From: Cordia subcordata
Lineage: Eukaryota > Streptophyta > Magnoliopsida > Boraginales > Cordiaceae
Direction: 5' to 3'
Length of the DNA stretch: 64,000 bases
Assembly: GCA_028554755.1 (NCBI GenBank)
Contig: JAPTOF010000006.1
Span: 16,367,001 to 16,431,000, forward strand
How positions within the stretch are numbered: position 1 is the stretch's first letter; each line of letters opens with the position of its first letter. Below the pieces are notes generated by a model that was not told the origin of the DNA, made no database searches, and worked only from the letters and a program-made list of their open reading frames with translations. Both the position numbers and the translations under genes were made by a program. Shown here in pieces: positions 19,872-31,690 of the stretch.

Positions 19872-22649
19872 GTAAGTTTTCTACATTCTCGCCTATTTAT
19901 TTATTATATATTGAATTTTATATGTATATACATGTCGTTAATATACATCGTATGTATGTATATATGTAATGTATATAGCATGTATGTATGTATATAGTAT
20001 ATGTACATGTGATATTAAAACATCTACAATCTTGATATGTATTATTATGTGTTATATATATGTGTTTATTTTAGTTGCATATATGCGGGTGTGTGTTTAT
20101 TTTACATGCATATGTATATTTTTTTTTATATGCATATGAACAGGATATTTATCATAATTTTGTAATGTATGACCATTTCATTTGGAAGAGATTTATAGTA
20201 TTTAAAAAATGTAGAAAGATTTTAGAAGTTGATTCCAAATTTTAGAAATCTCATAAACTGATTTTTTAAATATAGTATTTAGAAAGATTTTAGAAGAAGT
20301 TATGAATTTTAGAAATTTCATAGAGTCGAGATTTATAGTATTTAGAAAATTTAGAAAGATTTTATAAAAGCTATGAAAATTTAGAAAGATTTTAGAAAAA
20401 GGCTTTAATTTTAGAAATTTCATAAAGCCGAGATTTATAGTATTTAGAAAATTTAGAAAGATTTTAGAAAAAGTTATGAAAATTTAGAAAGATTTTAGAA
20501 GAAGTTATGAATTTTAGAAATTTCATAGAGCCGAGATTTATAGTATTTAGAAAATTTAGAAAGATTTTATAAAAAGTTATGAAAATTTAGAAAGATTTTA
20601 GAAAAAGGTTTTAATTTTAGAAATTTCATAGAGCCGAGATTTATAGTATTTAGAAAATTTAGAAAGATTTTATAAAAAGTTATGAAAATTTAGAAAGATT
20701 TTAGAAAAAGGTTTTAATTTTAGAAATTTCATAGAGCCGAGATTTATAGTACTTAGAAAATTTAGAAAGATTTTAAAAAAAGTTATGAATTTTAGAAATT
20801 TCATAGAGCCGAGATTTATAGTATTTAGAAAATTTAGAAAGATTTTAGGAAAAGTTATGAAAATTTAGAAAGATTTTAGAAGAAGTTATGAATTTTAGAA
20901 ATTTCATAGAGCCGAGATTTATAGTATGTAGAAAATTTAGAAAGATTTTATAAAAAATTATAAAAATTTAGAAATATTTTAGAAGAAGTTATGAATTTTA
21001 GAAATTTCATAGATTCGAGATTTATAGTATTTAGAAAATTTAGAAAGATTTTATAAAAAGTTATGAAAATTTAGAAAGATTTTAGAAAAAGGTTTTAATT
21101 TTAGAAATTTCATATAGCCGAGATTTATTGTACTTAGAAAATTTAGAAAGATTTTAGAAAAAGTTATGAAAATTTAGAAAGATTTTAGAAGAAGTTATGA
21201 ATTTTAGAAATTTCATAGAGCCGAGATTTATAGTATTTAGAAAATTTAGAAAGATTTTAGAAAAAGTTATGAAAATTTAGAAAGATTTTAGAAGAAGTTA
21301 TGAATTTTAGAAATTTCATAGAGCCGAGATTTATAGTATGTAGAAAATTTAGAAAGATTTTATAAAAAGTTATGAAAATTTAGAAAGATTTTAGAAGAAG
21401 TTATGAATTTTAGAAATTTCATAGAGCCGAGATTTATAGTATTTACAAAATTTAGAAAGATTTTATAAAAAGTTATGAAAATTTAGAAAGATTTTAGAAA
21501 AAGGTTTTAATTTTAGAAATTTCATAGAGCCGAGATTCATAGTACTTAGAAAATTTAGAAATATTTTAGAAAAAAGTTATGAATTTTAGAAATTTCATAT
21601 AGTCGAGATTTATAGTATTTAGAAAATTTAGAAAGATTTTAAAAAAAGTTATGAAAATTTAGAAAGATTTTAGAAGAAGTTATGAATTTTAGAAATGTCA
21701 TAGAACCGAGATTTATAGTATGTAGAAAATTTAGAAAGATTTTATAAAAAGTTATGAAAATTTAGAAAGATTTTAGAAAAAGGTTTTAATTTTAGAAATT
21801 TCATAGAGCCGAGATTTATAATATTTAGAAAATTTAGAAAGATTTTAGAAAAAAGAAGAAGTTATGAATTTTAGAAATTTCATAGAGCCGAGATTTATAG
21901 TATGTAGAAAATTTAGAAAGATTTTATAAAAAGTTATGAAAATTTAGAAAGATTTTAGAAGAAGTTATGAATTTTAGAAATTTCATAGAGAGATTTATAG
22001 TATGTAGAAAATTTAGAAAGATTTTATAAAAAGTTATGAAAATTTAGAAAGATTTTAGAAGAAGTTATGAATTTTAGAAATTTCATAGAGCCGAGATTTA
22101 TAGTATTTACAAAATTTAGAAAGATTTTATAAAAAGTTATGAAAATTTAGAAAGATTTTAGAAAAAGGTTTTAATTTTAGAAATTTCATAGAGCCGAGAT
22201 TTATAATATTTAGAAAATTTAGAAAGATTTTAGAAAAAAGAAGAAGTTATGAATTTTAGAAATTTCATAGAGCCGAGATTTATAGTATGTAGAAAATTTA
22301 GAAAGATTTTATAAAAAGTTATGAAAATTTAGAAAGATTTTAGAAATTGCTTTTAGAAAAAGTTATTAGGAATATGGTGTCGTTTATTAGGAATGAGAAC
22401 TATGTTTAGTTAGTTAGAAACGTAATATAATTCAATAGAAAATTAATTTAATTTATTGGAAAATAATTCCTAAGGAATTTCCTTAGGATTTTCTTAAAAT
22501 ATACTAGGAAATTATTTGATTAGAAGATTAATATAAATATTTGTAACTTATTAGCAAAATTGTACAACTGTCTAGGAACAAGAATATGGTTTGTTTGCTA
22601 GAAAATTATTATAAAAAATTAGTTACGCATATTAACTGTTTGATCGTAG
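19872..22649 (+). repeat. Tandem repeat array inside the PMD leader intron
   Basis: From about 20170 to 22345 the DNA is a long array of A/T-rich units built on TTTAGAAAGATTTTAGAA and carrying the landmark GAGCCGAGATTTATAGTA. Units recur every 70-105 bases in mixed higher-order patterns. The array lies between a good donor (TGTAAGTTTT, intron from 19872) and an acceptor (ATCGTAG, ending at 22649) nine bases before the PMD start codon. A TG/TA-rich stretch precedes it. The same donor-array-acceptor layout occurs in copy 2 with a different repeat unit. Confidence 0.8.
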
Positions 22650-25157
22650 GATAGTATCATGGATGTCCGCCTTAGACCCCAGGATGCATCCCTTTTGGTG
22701 CATTACGCCCAGCATAGGACGCAGATTTTGACGGGGAGACTGCGTCGAAGGACTTACGCACGCAGCGGGGCGACGGGTACTTGTTCCAGACCCCGGAGCA
22801 CCCGTTAGTATAGGAGGAATTGTTGTATGCGGGGTTCTATGGCTGTTATAAGGCAAGTTAGTATGAACTCGACCACGCCTTATTGATAGCCGTCGTGGAG
22901 AGGTGGCGGACGGAGACACACATCTTCCACTTGCCTGTCGGAGAGGCCACTATCACACTACAAGATGTGGCCATTTTATGGGGGCTACCGGTGTCTGGTA
23001 ACCCCATCTCGCACTTATCCACGATGAGGCGCGTTTATGGTGAGTGGGCTGCGCTTTTCTATGATCTTTGTGGCATTATGGTGGAAAATGAACATATGAA
23101 GTTGAAATCCGGAAAGATCAGGCTGTCTGAGGTGAAGCGGTTGTATGAGATGATTTACCAGCACGAGGTCGAGGGTGCAGCCGCAGCGTGACGTGCCCGT
23201 CTATGGATGTTCGGGTACAGTCTCTCATCTCTTCGCCGATACCAGTGGCAGCTGGGGGAACATGAACTGGTCGACTTTGCTCACAGACATTGAGGTCGTG
23301 AAGGGATTGAACTGGGGTGCTGCTGCGCTAGCACATTTGTACAGGGGGTTGGATGCCTTTGTATATTCCGATAGAACATACCTCTGTGGCGGTATCACCC
23401 TACTGCAGGTACTGCGCATAAGTCATTTAATCATTGTTTGTAAATATCACGTGATTTATATATGGTATTAACTTAACTGTCCACTTATTTGCAGTGGTGG
23501 ATATAGAACAGGTTCAACTGTTTCTGTCCCACACTTATTGAGTCCAGGCCCCAGGACATCCAGAGCAGGATGCACCTGCACGAGGTCGGATGGAACATAC
23601 CAGACACGCCACGGGGGGCGATGTACCTTATGGAGAAGTCCTTTGTAAACATGGCCAACGGGGGCCTACTACTATATCGCGATGTCATTGACAAGTTTCA
23701 ACCCGACCAGGTTCGTTTTTCATAGCAAATGTAGGTAGTATGTTAAATTTATTTCAATGCTAGTGAAGTTGTACTAACCTTAAGTATCTATGCACTTTTA
23801 CATTGCAGTTTATTTGGCAGCCGTATAGGGACATTATAGGGGATCTGCCGGATTACTGTACAGAGGGGTCGGACTGGTGGAGGACGAAGGTGCCCCTGCT
23901 TTGCGGTGGATTGGTTGAATGGCATCGAGCTGATTGTGTGCTGCGCCAGTTTGGGATGCGCCAGCCGATCCCAGACGCCCCTGAGCCGTTCGTCTCCTAG
24001 GCACACTTGAAAGGGAAGGAGATGTTAAAGCCCCTGGACGTGGAGCAGTGGCATGGGCGATGGGCCAGGGCGCAGGACGTTGTAATGAAAGGTGTTGTTG
24101 AGGATAGGCCAGATCCAGTGCACCTGCAGCAGTACATGCAATGGTACCTACGCCGATCTATCATTCAGATTGGCCATCCGTCATGGGTGCCTCGTCGTGT
24201 GGGATATATGGCGACAGCACAGGACGAGCATTTTATTGTAAGTCGACCATATTGGTTATTGGCATACAGCATAACATTTTTCCCGATAGATGTATGATAC
24301 GAAGTAAATATCTTTTTCGTACTTATGTTTTGCAGGCTTCGACATTGGGCCGTGCATTCCATCACATGCAGCGGTCCTCACAGCAGCACAGCCAGGGAAT
24401 GTTGGCACATGATCGTTTCTGGCCGGAGATGGATAATGTTGTGTCCCAGATGCAGCGGGCCCTGAAATAGACTAGGCATGACGATATTTTGGTGATGCCC
24501 TCGTATTTTGACTTGCCTGATGCATCGACCCAGCCAGGGATGCAGCCTCATTGGTCCCAGCTGCCTCCGACATACCCATGGACCCAGACACCCCCCCAAG
24601 CCGCCCCGTCATACTATTCGTGTGGGCAGACACTTACACAGCAGCCCCCACCAGTATACCCATGGGCAGACACCCCACCGCAGCAGCCCCCACCGACCTA
24701 CCAGTGGGGCTACCACTCATTTCCACCACATCCCACATACTGGTCTCAGCCCACACAGTGGGGCCAGCCGGGGCCGAGTGGATCATCTTACATGCAGTAT
24801 ACCCCATCTAGTCAGGGTATCTATTTGTTTACATCCACACCAGCCACCTCACCGCATCCTCCCATGTCATCGCCGTTTGTGTACGAGTCGACGCAAATGA
24901 CCATGCCGACAGGGGTATGGACGGACCTATCCACTTCCCCACTGGTAGTTGAAGACTATCTTGCCCCATCACAGGATGTGGAGGGTGAGGATCAGGGCGG
25001 TGGTGAACAGGGTGATATGCAGGGTGGGGAACAGCAGCCACTGGCCGAGGAGGTACCTCCACATCGAGCTGGGAAGCGCCCTTCTACGTCGCAGCCACAA
25101 CTAGTCCAGCCCCCTCGCTCGAAGAAAGGACATCCTCCTGCGTGTGGGACGCATTAG
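22650..25157 (+). pseudogene. Plant mobile domain (PMD) protein gene, MAIN/MAIL1-like, inactivated
   Basis: The start codon is at 22659. Exons are about 22650-23408, 23494-23711, 23808-24238 and 24336-25157, with GT..AG introns between. The PMD (aminotransferase-like plant mobile domain) is clear: VVERWRTETHIFHLPVGEAT, LQDVAILWGLPVSGNPI, WMFGYSL, FIWQPYRD, GLVEWHRADCVLRQFG, RPDPVHLQQYMQWY. PMD proteins such as Arabidopsis MAIN and MAIL1 act in the nucleus with PP7-like phosphatase in silencing and genome stability. The last exon adds a Pro/Gln-rich tail with WTQTPP-type repeats and a basic end. Five in-frame stops are present (22811, 22859, 23189, 23998, 24468), each one base from a Gln, Trp or Arg codon, plus frame changes near 22760 and 23230. 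So the gene is recently dead but nearly complete. Confidence 0.88.
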
Positions 25158-25438
25158 ATTTGTTTTTCTTTCAATTTTTAATTTATGTAATCTATCTTTT
25201 CCACTATGTAAATGAATACCAGTCATTTAACAAACTAGTTTTACTTGAATTACATTTTAGTTCAAGTTCAATAATTTTGTGTACGACAAAGTTTAACAAA
25301 TATTAAAGCAATCCACCTACATTACATCATACATTACGTCCCAGAACACATTCAACTTGAAAGCCATTCAAAACTCTAAAAATTACATGTAGTGAATACA
25401 GTACAATACATTTCTAGCAAACATTATTAGAACTATTG
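25158..25438. other. Convergent intergenic gap in PMD-MULE copy 1
   Basis: AT-rich 3' regions of the two converging genes (PMD on + ends at 25157, transposase on - ends at 25439). No coding signal. Probable polyadenylation region for both. Confidence 0.6.
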
Positions 25439-27996
25439 TTATGTGGGCCTAGTTTGATTTTGAGGGCAGCTGGCCACGTTGTGACTCAGTTGACCGCAAT
25501 TTGAACACCTTCGTCTACGAACTTGGTCCGAGTGATCCATCTCATTAGGGATGCGGCTACCCCCGGGGGGTCCTCTGTTCCTGTGACGCAATCTACTTGG
25601 ATTGGGCTGCAATTGCCAAACAGGTGCATCTAGAAAAAATTAAAAAATCCCAAAGGTTGAAATGGGATGGCATACGTATTCGTGTATGCTTCGACTTTAT
25701 ATTCAACCGGAAACATGTTAACTAACATTACATTCAAGTAGCGTGCAACAGTGTGTGCATGTGAACATGGCAAATGGTACACTGTCCACTTGCCGCAGGT
25801 ACATGTCTTCTCATTAAACCTGACCACTTGTACAGGACGTGCACGATAAATGATTCTCGCAACCGCCTACGCGTGCACTGCTTTCGTAGTGAAAATGAAA
25901 CACGTTATGAAGGTGTAACTTGGCCTCCCATTTGTCAAACAATTCCCTGACTCTAGTAGGCAGGAGAAATTGTTGTCCAACCAAGTGCCTCGCATGTATA
26001 GATCGGTTGTAGAAGTATTTAGTACACTTCGTGAAAGTGTGCGACACTAACGCTGTAATAGGCAAATTCCTCGCCTCAACAAGGACACCATTGAAACACT
26101 CAATGTTGTTTGTAGTCATTATACCCCACCTCGAACCTCCATCGGCACACAGCGTCCACATCTCCCGGTCTATGTTGGTGAGATAGTCGTATGCACATTT
26201 ACCAGCCCCGGTTGGTGTTGGGTCAACTCCCAAAATTTTTTGCATCACTTCTACGTGTTTGCATACTTGATTTTCCTTAACAGCTGTCCAACATAAGTCC
26301 TTTATATACTGGTTGTGGAACTGTTTCATGACATTACTTTTGAGGTGCCTTAAGCACATCCGATGCTTCACTCGCAATTGCCCGTCAGATGAGATATGAT
26401 TCACGGCAGAAAAAATTCCAGTATGTCTATCAGACACTATACAAATCTCATCCATATCATGCAGCAAATGCATCCGTACAAGTTGAAGGAACCATGACCA
26501 ACTTTCGGTTGTCTCTGTATCGACAATTGCAAACGCCAACGATAAAATCTGACCGTTCGCATCAACTGTCAATGTCGTTAGCAGATGGCCCTTATATGGA
26601 CTACGCAGGTGAGTATCATCGAGAGAAAGCACTGGACGACAATACTTCCACGCTGCAATGTATGGGGCAAACGCCTAAAACACATAATCGAAAATTTTGG
26701 TTCCTTGCGTCGACCCTTGGAAGAACTTGTATGTTACAATTGTCCCCAGATTAGTTGCCTTGACAGCTCTAAAAAATCGTGGAAGTAACTGGCATGACTC
26801 GTCCCAATTGCCGTACACCATTTCAATGGCCTTATTTCGGCCACGCCATGCCTTCCGTATGAAATGTTCACGTCAAAAGTGTCCATAATGTGTGCTCGTA
26901 CAAAACCCACATCGAAATCAGGCTTATGTTTTACGAAGTGCATAATCGTATAACCGACCAGTGCTACGGTAACATTTTTATGGTCGGCCCTTCGTCTATC
27001 ATTGAAACAATTATGCACGCCCCAATACTTTGTTATTTCAAATTGGCGATGCGTGGATTTCCGAATTGCCCGCAACTCCCACCTGTATGGATTTCTAAGG
27101 TTGGAAGCATTTACGCAACAAACAACCCATAAATCTAGTTCAGACCTCTTCACTTTGTATTCACGTTGTACTTTTATCGAGTACATCTGAATCGCCCGAA
27201 TCACGTCCTTCTTTGACGGGAAAATCATTCCTTTGGCCAATTCCTTCTCGGCCCAAAATATTTGCGTTTTGTGCTCCTCCATACTATCCATATAATATTC
27301 TTGATTAACGGTATGAAGTAGAGCAGTTTCATGTACAGTGTGCATCGGTACGGCCCTGTCAGTGGACCCTGCACCAACTGATGGCCCTTCATATTCCTCA
27401 TTGACGTTTGCAGTGTTTTCGTTACCATTAAAGACATTATCATCATCATACCAGGCGTCGTTCTCGTTCAGGGCTATGTCCTCATCTTCTTCGTCAAGTT
27501 CAGACATAAATGTGTCCATGTTCGAGTCCACCATCATAATATGAGATGGCCCTGCTATGTCACTCCCAGCAGCGTCATGTGATAGTTCGGCATTCAAGTT
27601 GAGAACAGCGCAACCACGCTGGAAATCACTGCTTCGTTGCGGGATGTACACGTCGTCTGCCTTTACTTCAATAATAACATGAGCATTATTCATGTTATTA
27701 TCATTACATGCTATTCGAAATACGTCCATCAAATCATCATCGTTGCTGATTGCCGCCTCGCTAAAATATGGATACTGTAACTGCACGACCCCCGATTGGA
27801 AACGATGTGATAGCTCCACCCTATCGATGCCATAACGCAAATTAAGCTTCTCATAGACACTATAAACAAATTCATTGTATGATGTTTCATGTGTTATTTT
27901 GACCTTACGAACAGGCCTCGTAGTTTTATATTCGATACCATACGGGCCATTAATTTTTTCTCCGCCATAATATAAAAGAACAGAGATTATATTCAT
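25439..27996 (-). pseudogene. MuDR-type (MULE) transposase, inactivated
   Basis: Start codon at 27996, stop at 25439-25441. Order of parts: N-terminal PB1-like region (GIEYKTTRPVRKVKI), long acidic linker (about 27650-27400), Mutator DNA-binding zinc region (FPSKKDVIRAIQMYSIK, then CC and a later HNC), MULE transposase core with the catalytic acids in LSLDDTHL, CIVSDRHTG and NNIECFNG, a SWIM zinc finger (CTCGKWTVYHLPCSH at about 25800) and a C-terminal zinc knuckle (CSNCGQLSHNVASC). It would cut and paste the element. Inactivating lesions: a one-base loss near 26855, TAG for Trp at 26675-26677, a one-base change of frame near 25866. A frame switch at about 25620-25640 may be an intron. Confidence 0.9.
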
Positions 27997-28164
27997 ATTT
28001 TTCTTACTGACTAAAATATTATATGGATAGTACACAAGAATGTATGTGCGGAAAATAACTGGAAAGATTTTTGGCGATTCGAAAATCAAGGATACTAGGC
28101 GGAGTGTGGAAGAGAATAAGAAACTATGTACTTTGGTGTTGGGGCGTTCGGGGATGGGAAAGCG

Positions 28165-28353
28165 GGGGTTAAATAGGGGTTCAAACCATAAAGAAACGGT
28201 ATGTGAGTTACCGATGAAGGGGAATAATGGCACAAAGAACGGTAAGTGACTTACTGGTCAAAGCTAATAACGGTAAGTCACTTACCGTTGCTGGGAAATT
28301 GCAGCGGTAGGTGACCTACCGTTTATTCCCTAACAATGGTAGGTCACCTACCG
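28165..28353. promoter_or_regulatory. Five 17-bp near-palindromes and transposase promoter
   Basis: Copies start at 28197, 28240, 28271, 28305 and 28337, all variants of CGGTAAGTSACTTACCG. They lie between the right TIR and a TATA-like box on the minus strand (CTATTTAA, 28169-28176) that would serve the transposase gene. The mirror arrangement at the left end serves the PMD gene. Confidence 0.7.
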
Positions 28354-28399
28354 TTCTTGCTGACACGCTGGCATTTCTCGATATATTCTCTGACAGCTA

Positions 28400-28486
28400 G
28401 ACCGAAAAGGGTATTTTTGAAATCCATTTTAAAACAAGGGTATTTTTGTAACAATTTTAAAAAAAGGGTAAAAATAAAAATTTGCC
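28400..28486 (-). repeat. Right terminal inverted repeat of PMD-MULE copy 1
   Basis: Reverse complement begins GGCAAATTTTTATTTTTACCC and carries the two caaaaataccct phrases in the same order as the left TIR. It is followed directly by the target duplication TACAAAAGA. Confidence 0.88.
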
Positions 28487-28495
28487 TACAAAAGA

Positions 28496-31380
28496 GTGAC
28501 ATACGTGGCTCAACGAAATTGCCGGGGAGTGGGATTGGGAACAGTTTTTGGAAACAATAATTCTTTTGGTCGTTCAAATAATAAATCTAGGAAGATGTAA
28601 AAAGAATTTTAGATAGATAGAAATATAAGCTTCTTTGAAAAGCTTTCTTATCTACAATCCAAAAAACGTTTTCTTGCAAAGCTTTTAAAAATTAAAGAAA
28701 TTAGAATTAATCAAAACCTATAAACCTTAGACCCAAATGTAAAACTTGATTACATATTATTAGGAAAACAAATTAAATTTTTAAAATTTTTTATTTGTTT
28801 ACTTATAATATTGATATATGAATGTAAGTTGATCTATATAAATAATAATTAAAAATTATTTTAATGTTTTTAAACGATCAAATGATAAATTACCTATATA
28901 ACTTGGTAATATCAAATTTATATCGACTCACTCGAGCACGCACTAGTTAACATATATGTCTCAAAATATATTTAAGAACATCAATTGTCATGGTTACCAT
29001 GCATGCATGGTCCACCCAGCTAGTAATATTAAAAGGAAATATTTAGATTATTGATTGCTTGATTTGTTGTACTTTTAAAAAGAAAGATTGACTATTGATT
29101 GCTTGATTTAATCTTTAAGTTTAATTTGTATTGAGAAGACCCTAATTTAAAGTAGAAAAATAAAGAAAGAAAACACACACACACACGCTCACTTATACCC
29201 TAATTTAAAGTGAAAAAAAAAAGAAAGAAAACATACACACACACTCACTTATCTGTACTTTTCTCTCTCTACTGACATAAAAAGAATCACTTTTTTGAGT
29301 ACTACTCATTCTTGGTACTTCTCCATGATGAATAGTACCAAAAATGGTAATGTTATTTTTTTTTTAAAAAAAGGCATAATTATTAATGAAAAAATTGCAT
29401 AATATTTGTAATGGTAAGTTTATAATTTTTATATTTATCATGACACAATTATAATTTTATATTTACTCTTTTTTTCCCCTTTTTTCCTTTCTTAGTAAAA
29501 TGATTTGTTCTTTCTTCTCTTACTTTTTTTTTCTCTATAATATAAAAAGAATAACTTTTGAGTATTATTCATTCATGGTTCTTCTACATGAATGAATAGT
29601 TACCATGAATCAATAGTATCAAAAAAGTGACAATGTTGTAATAAATTTTAAAAAATGTATTATTATCAATGAAAATTTGTATAATATTTTTAATGATAAG
29701 TCTGTAATTTTTATATTTATCATGACACAATTATAATTTTATATTTATTCTTTTTTTTCTCTTTTCCTTCCTTAGGAAAATGATTTGTTCTTTCTTTTCT
29801 TACTTTTTTCCCTTAATCACATATTTCAACTTTTATTTGAGGTAGATATTGGTTTAAGTTTTTAATATTTTAAGTTTTGTGATAAAAAATGATTGGGTAT
29901 TAAAAGTCATAAAACTCAAATTTGGTTAAGAGAATTAGTTTGAGTTTTTGAGTTCAAATTTTTAGATTTTTATTATTAAAATCAAAGAAAATTTTCGATT
30001 AGATAATCTTATATCTACTTTATCTTTTTTCCCTTTCTCTCTCAATTAAAATGATGTGTATTGTCTTTTCATTTCTATTAATTACACATTTTTTCTTTTT
30101 GATTTTTTAATTTGTTTCCAATACAAGTCGAAAAAACTATAAAAGTAACTATTCGATTGGGGTTAGACATAGGAATTCAGTTAAATTTGTAAGTTCATTT
30201 GAATTAGAGCTAAAAAGCTATTAAGTTAAACATTTAAAATCGTAATATTCGATTATTTTTGGACATTTGGGTTTCAGGTTTACTAATTTAGACTAGATAA
30301 AAAAAATACATAGATTTGTTAAATTGTATTGTGCTAATTTAGACTAAATTAATAAATTTTGACTTTCACATAAGAGTGAAAATTAATCTATGTTTTTGAA
30401 TTTTCATGTTTAGAATTCTAAACTTCAAGAACAAAAATAAATTATCTAATTAAAATTATAAAACTCAATCATAATTTAAATATCCAGATTATTTGTCTTC
30501 GAGTTTCTCATGATCTTTTTTCTTATGTGTTTTTATTTTTTTGTTAAGTCCCATTGTGCTAATTAGGATTAAATATAAAAAAATATGAAAAATTGAAGAA
30601 AAATAAATATAAAAAGTTTAAGTTCACTTAAATTACAATTATCTAAGTTTAAATAATTGTAAAATCATTAGATTATGTTAAATTAAAAATAAAAAATTAA
30701 CTTTTCAATTTCATTGCTATATATATAAATTTTACATATGAAATTCTAATTCAATTCGATCAAGTAAAATTAAAAAAAAGAAAAGTAAAAATTCTCACCC
30801 TCATATTCACCCAACCTCCCATTTAATATTATATTTTTTTTTGCCACTTTATAATTAATCTTATCTTAAATTTGTCAAAACAACAAAGAGACAAAATTAA
30901 CACTTTTCTCGGTTTCAATTTCAAACTTGTCAAAACAGCAAATAGACAAAATTAACATTTTTCTCGGTTTCAACTTCTACAAAGAGGTGTAAATATAAGG
31001 ACAACTTATTTGAATTCAAGATTACTAAATGTCTAAATAACTATTTATTATATAATTTAAATTTTGTATTAAAATAATATTAGTTAATATAACCGTGTAT
31101 TGCACGATATTATTATTTTACTAGTTTTCATCTAGATAACGCCGTCCCCTTTTTTTCTTTTTCTTTTTTTGGGAAAAGACTTGTCACGTTGAATTATTAT
31201 TTTTTAATCAACTTGTCACATGAATTATTTTTCTTTTTTTGGGTCAAAATCACAGCGAATTAGCAAATAAGAAAAATGCGTTCAACTATCACGTCACATT
31301 TGACTATTTTGTTCAATTTTGACTTTCTTTACGCCTCTCTTTCTCACACATTCAACAAAACGGGCAGAACAAACCATACC
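28496..31380. repeat. AT-rich intergenic DNA with local tandem duplications
   Basis: No coding region seen. Three local duplications are visible: about 75 bases at 29139-29252 (aaagaaagaaaacacac.. units), about 250 bases at 29265-29525 versus 29525-29810 (each with gaatagt.acca and tttatcatgacacaattataattttat-like blocks), and about 58 bases at 30874-30975 (gtcaaaacarcaaa.agacaaaatta units). The long duplication is quite diverged. Confidence 0.65.
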
Positions 31381-31385
31381 CGCCA

Positions 31386-31690
31386 AACAAGCCTGTTTGG
31401 CACAGCTTATTTTTAAGTGCTTATAAATACGTAATGCTTGTAAGTATGAGTGATAAATAAATAAAAAAATATTTAAATAATATGTGTTTATAATAAGCTC
31501 TTGACATGTTGAATAGACAGATGTTTATAAGTAGTAATAATAATTAAAATAATTAAAATAGACATGTTACTAATTAATGTTTAAGTTTTTTGATCGGCAA
31601 AAGCGTAGTAAAAACTGCTGATAAGCCCAATTATCCAACACGTCATTTTTTGGGCTTATAAGCTGGTTTGCATAGCCAAACATGCTCTAG
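31386..31690. mobile_element. MITE-like element, about 300 bp
   Basis: The left end GCCTGTTTGGCACAGCTTAT and the reverse complement of the right end (GCATGTTTGGCTATGC..CAGCTTATAAG) form imperfect terminal inverted repeats. It has no coding sequence and an AT-rich core, as usual for MITEs. A target duplication could not be settled, so the superfamily is left open. Confidence 0.55.

Larger units (their letters stand above)
19277..28486. mobile_element. Mutator-like element with plant mobile domain gene (PMD-MULE copy 1, 9210 bp)
   Basis: The ends are inverted repeats: GGGAAAATTCTTAATTTTACCC on the left matches the reverse complement of the right end, and similarity extends for about 85-90 bases. 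The 9-bp flanks are TACGAAAGA (19268-19276) and TACAAAAGA (28487-28495), a Mutator-length target duplication with one mismatch. Inside, in order: seven 17-bp near-palindromes, a TATA box, a short leader exon, a 2.8 kb intron packed with repeats, a PMD gene (+), a MuDR-type transposase (-), a TATA-like box, five near-palindromes, and the right TIR. Both genes carry stops or frame changes, so the copy is no longer autonomous, but the structure is complete. Confidence 0.93.

Noticed and set aside
20160..22370. The long array looked at first like a satellite or a CRISPR-like array.
   Set aside because: Units vary in length and have no unique spacers, the host is a plant, and the array sits inside a mobile element between splice sites.
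24508..24900. Two further + strand open frames over the Pro/Gln-rich PMD tail.
   Set aside because: They are other frames of GC-rich repeats; only the frame of 24489-25157 continues the PMD exon before it.
28344..28577. Open frames across the right TIR of the Mutator element.
   Set aside because: They cross the element border and the target duplication, with no domain.
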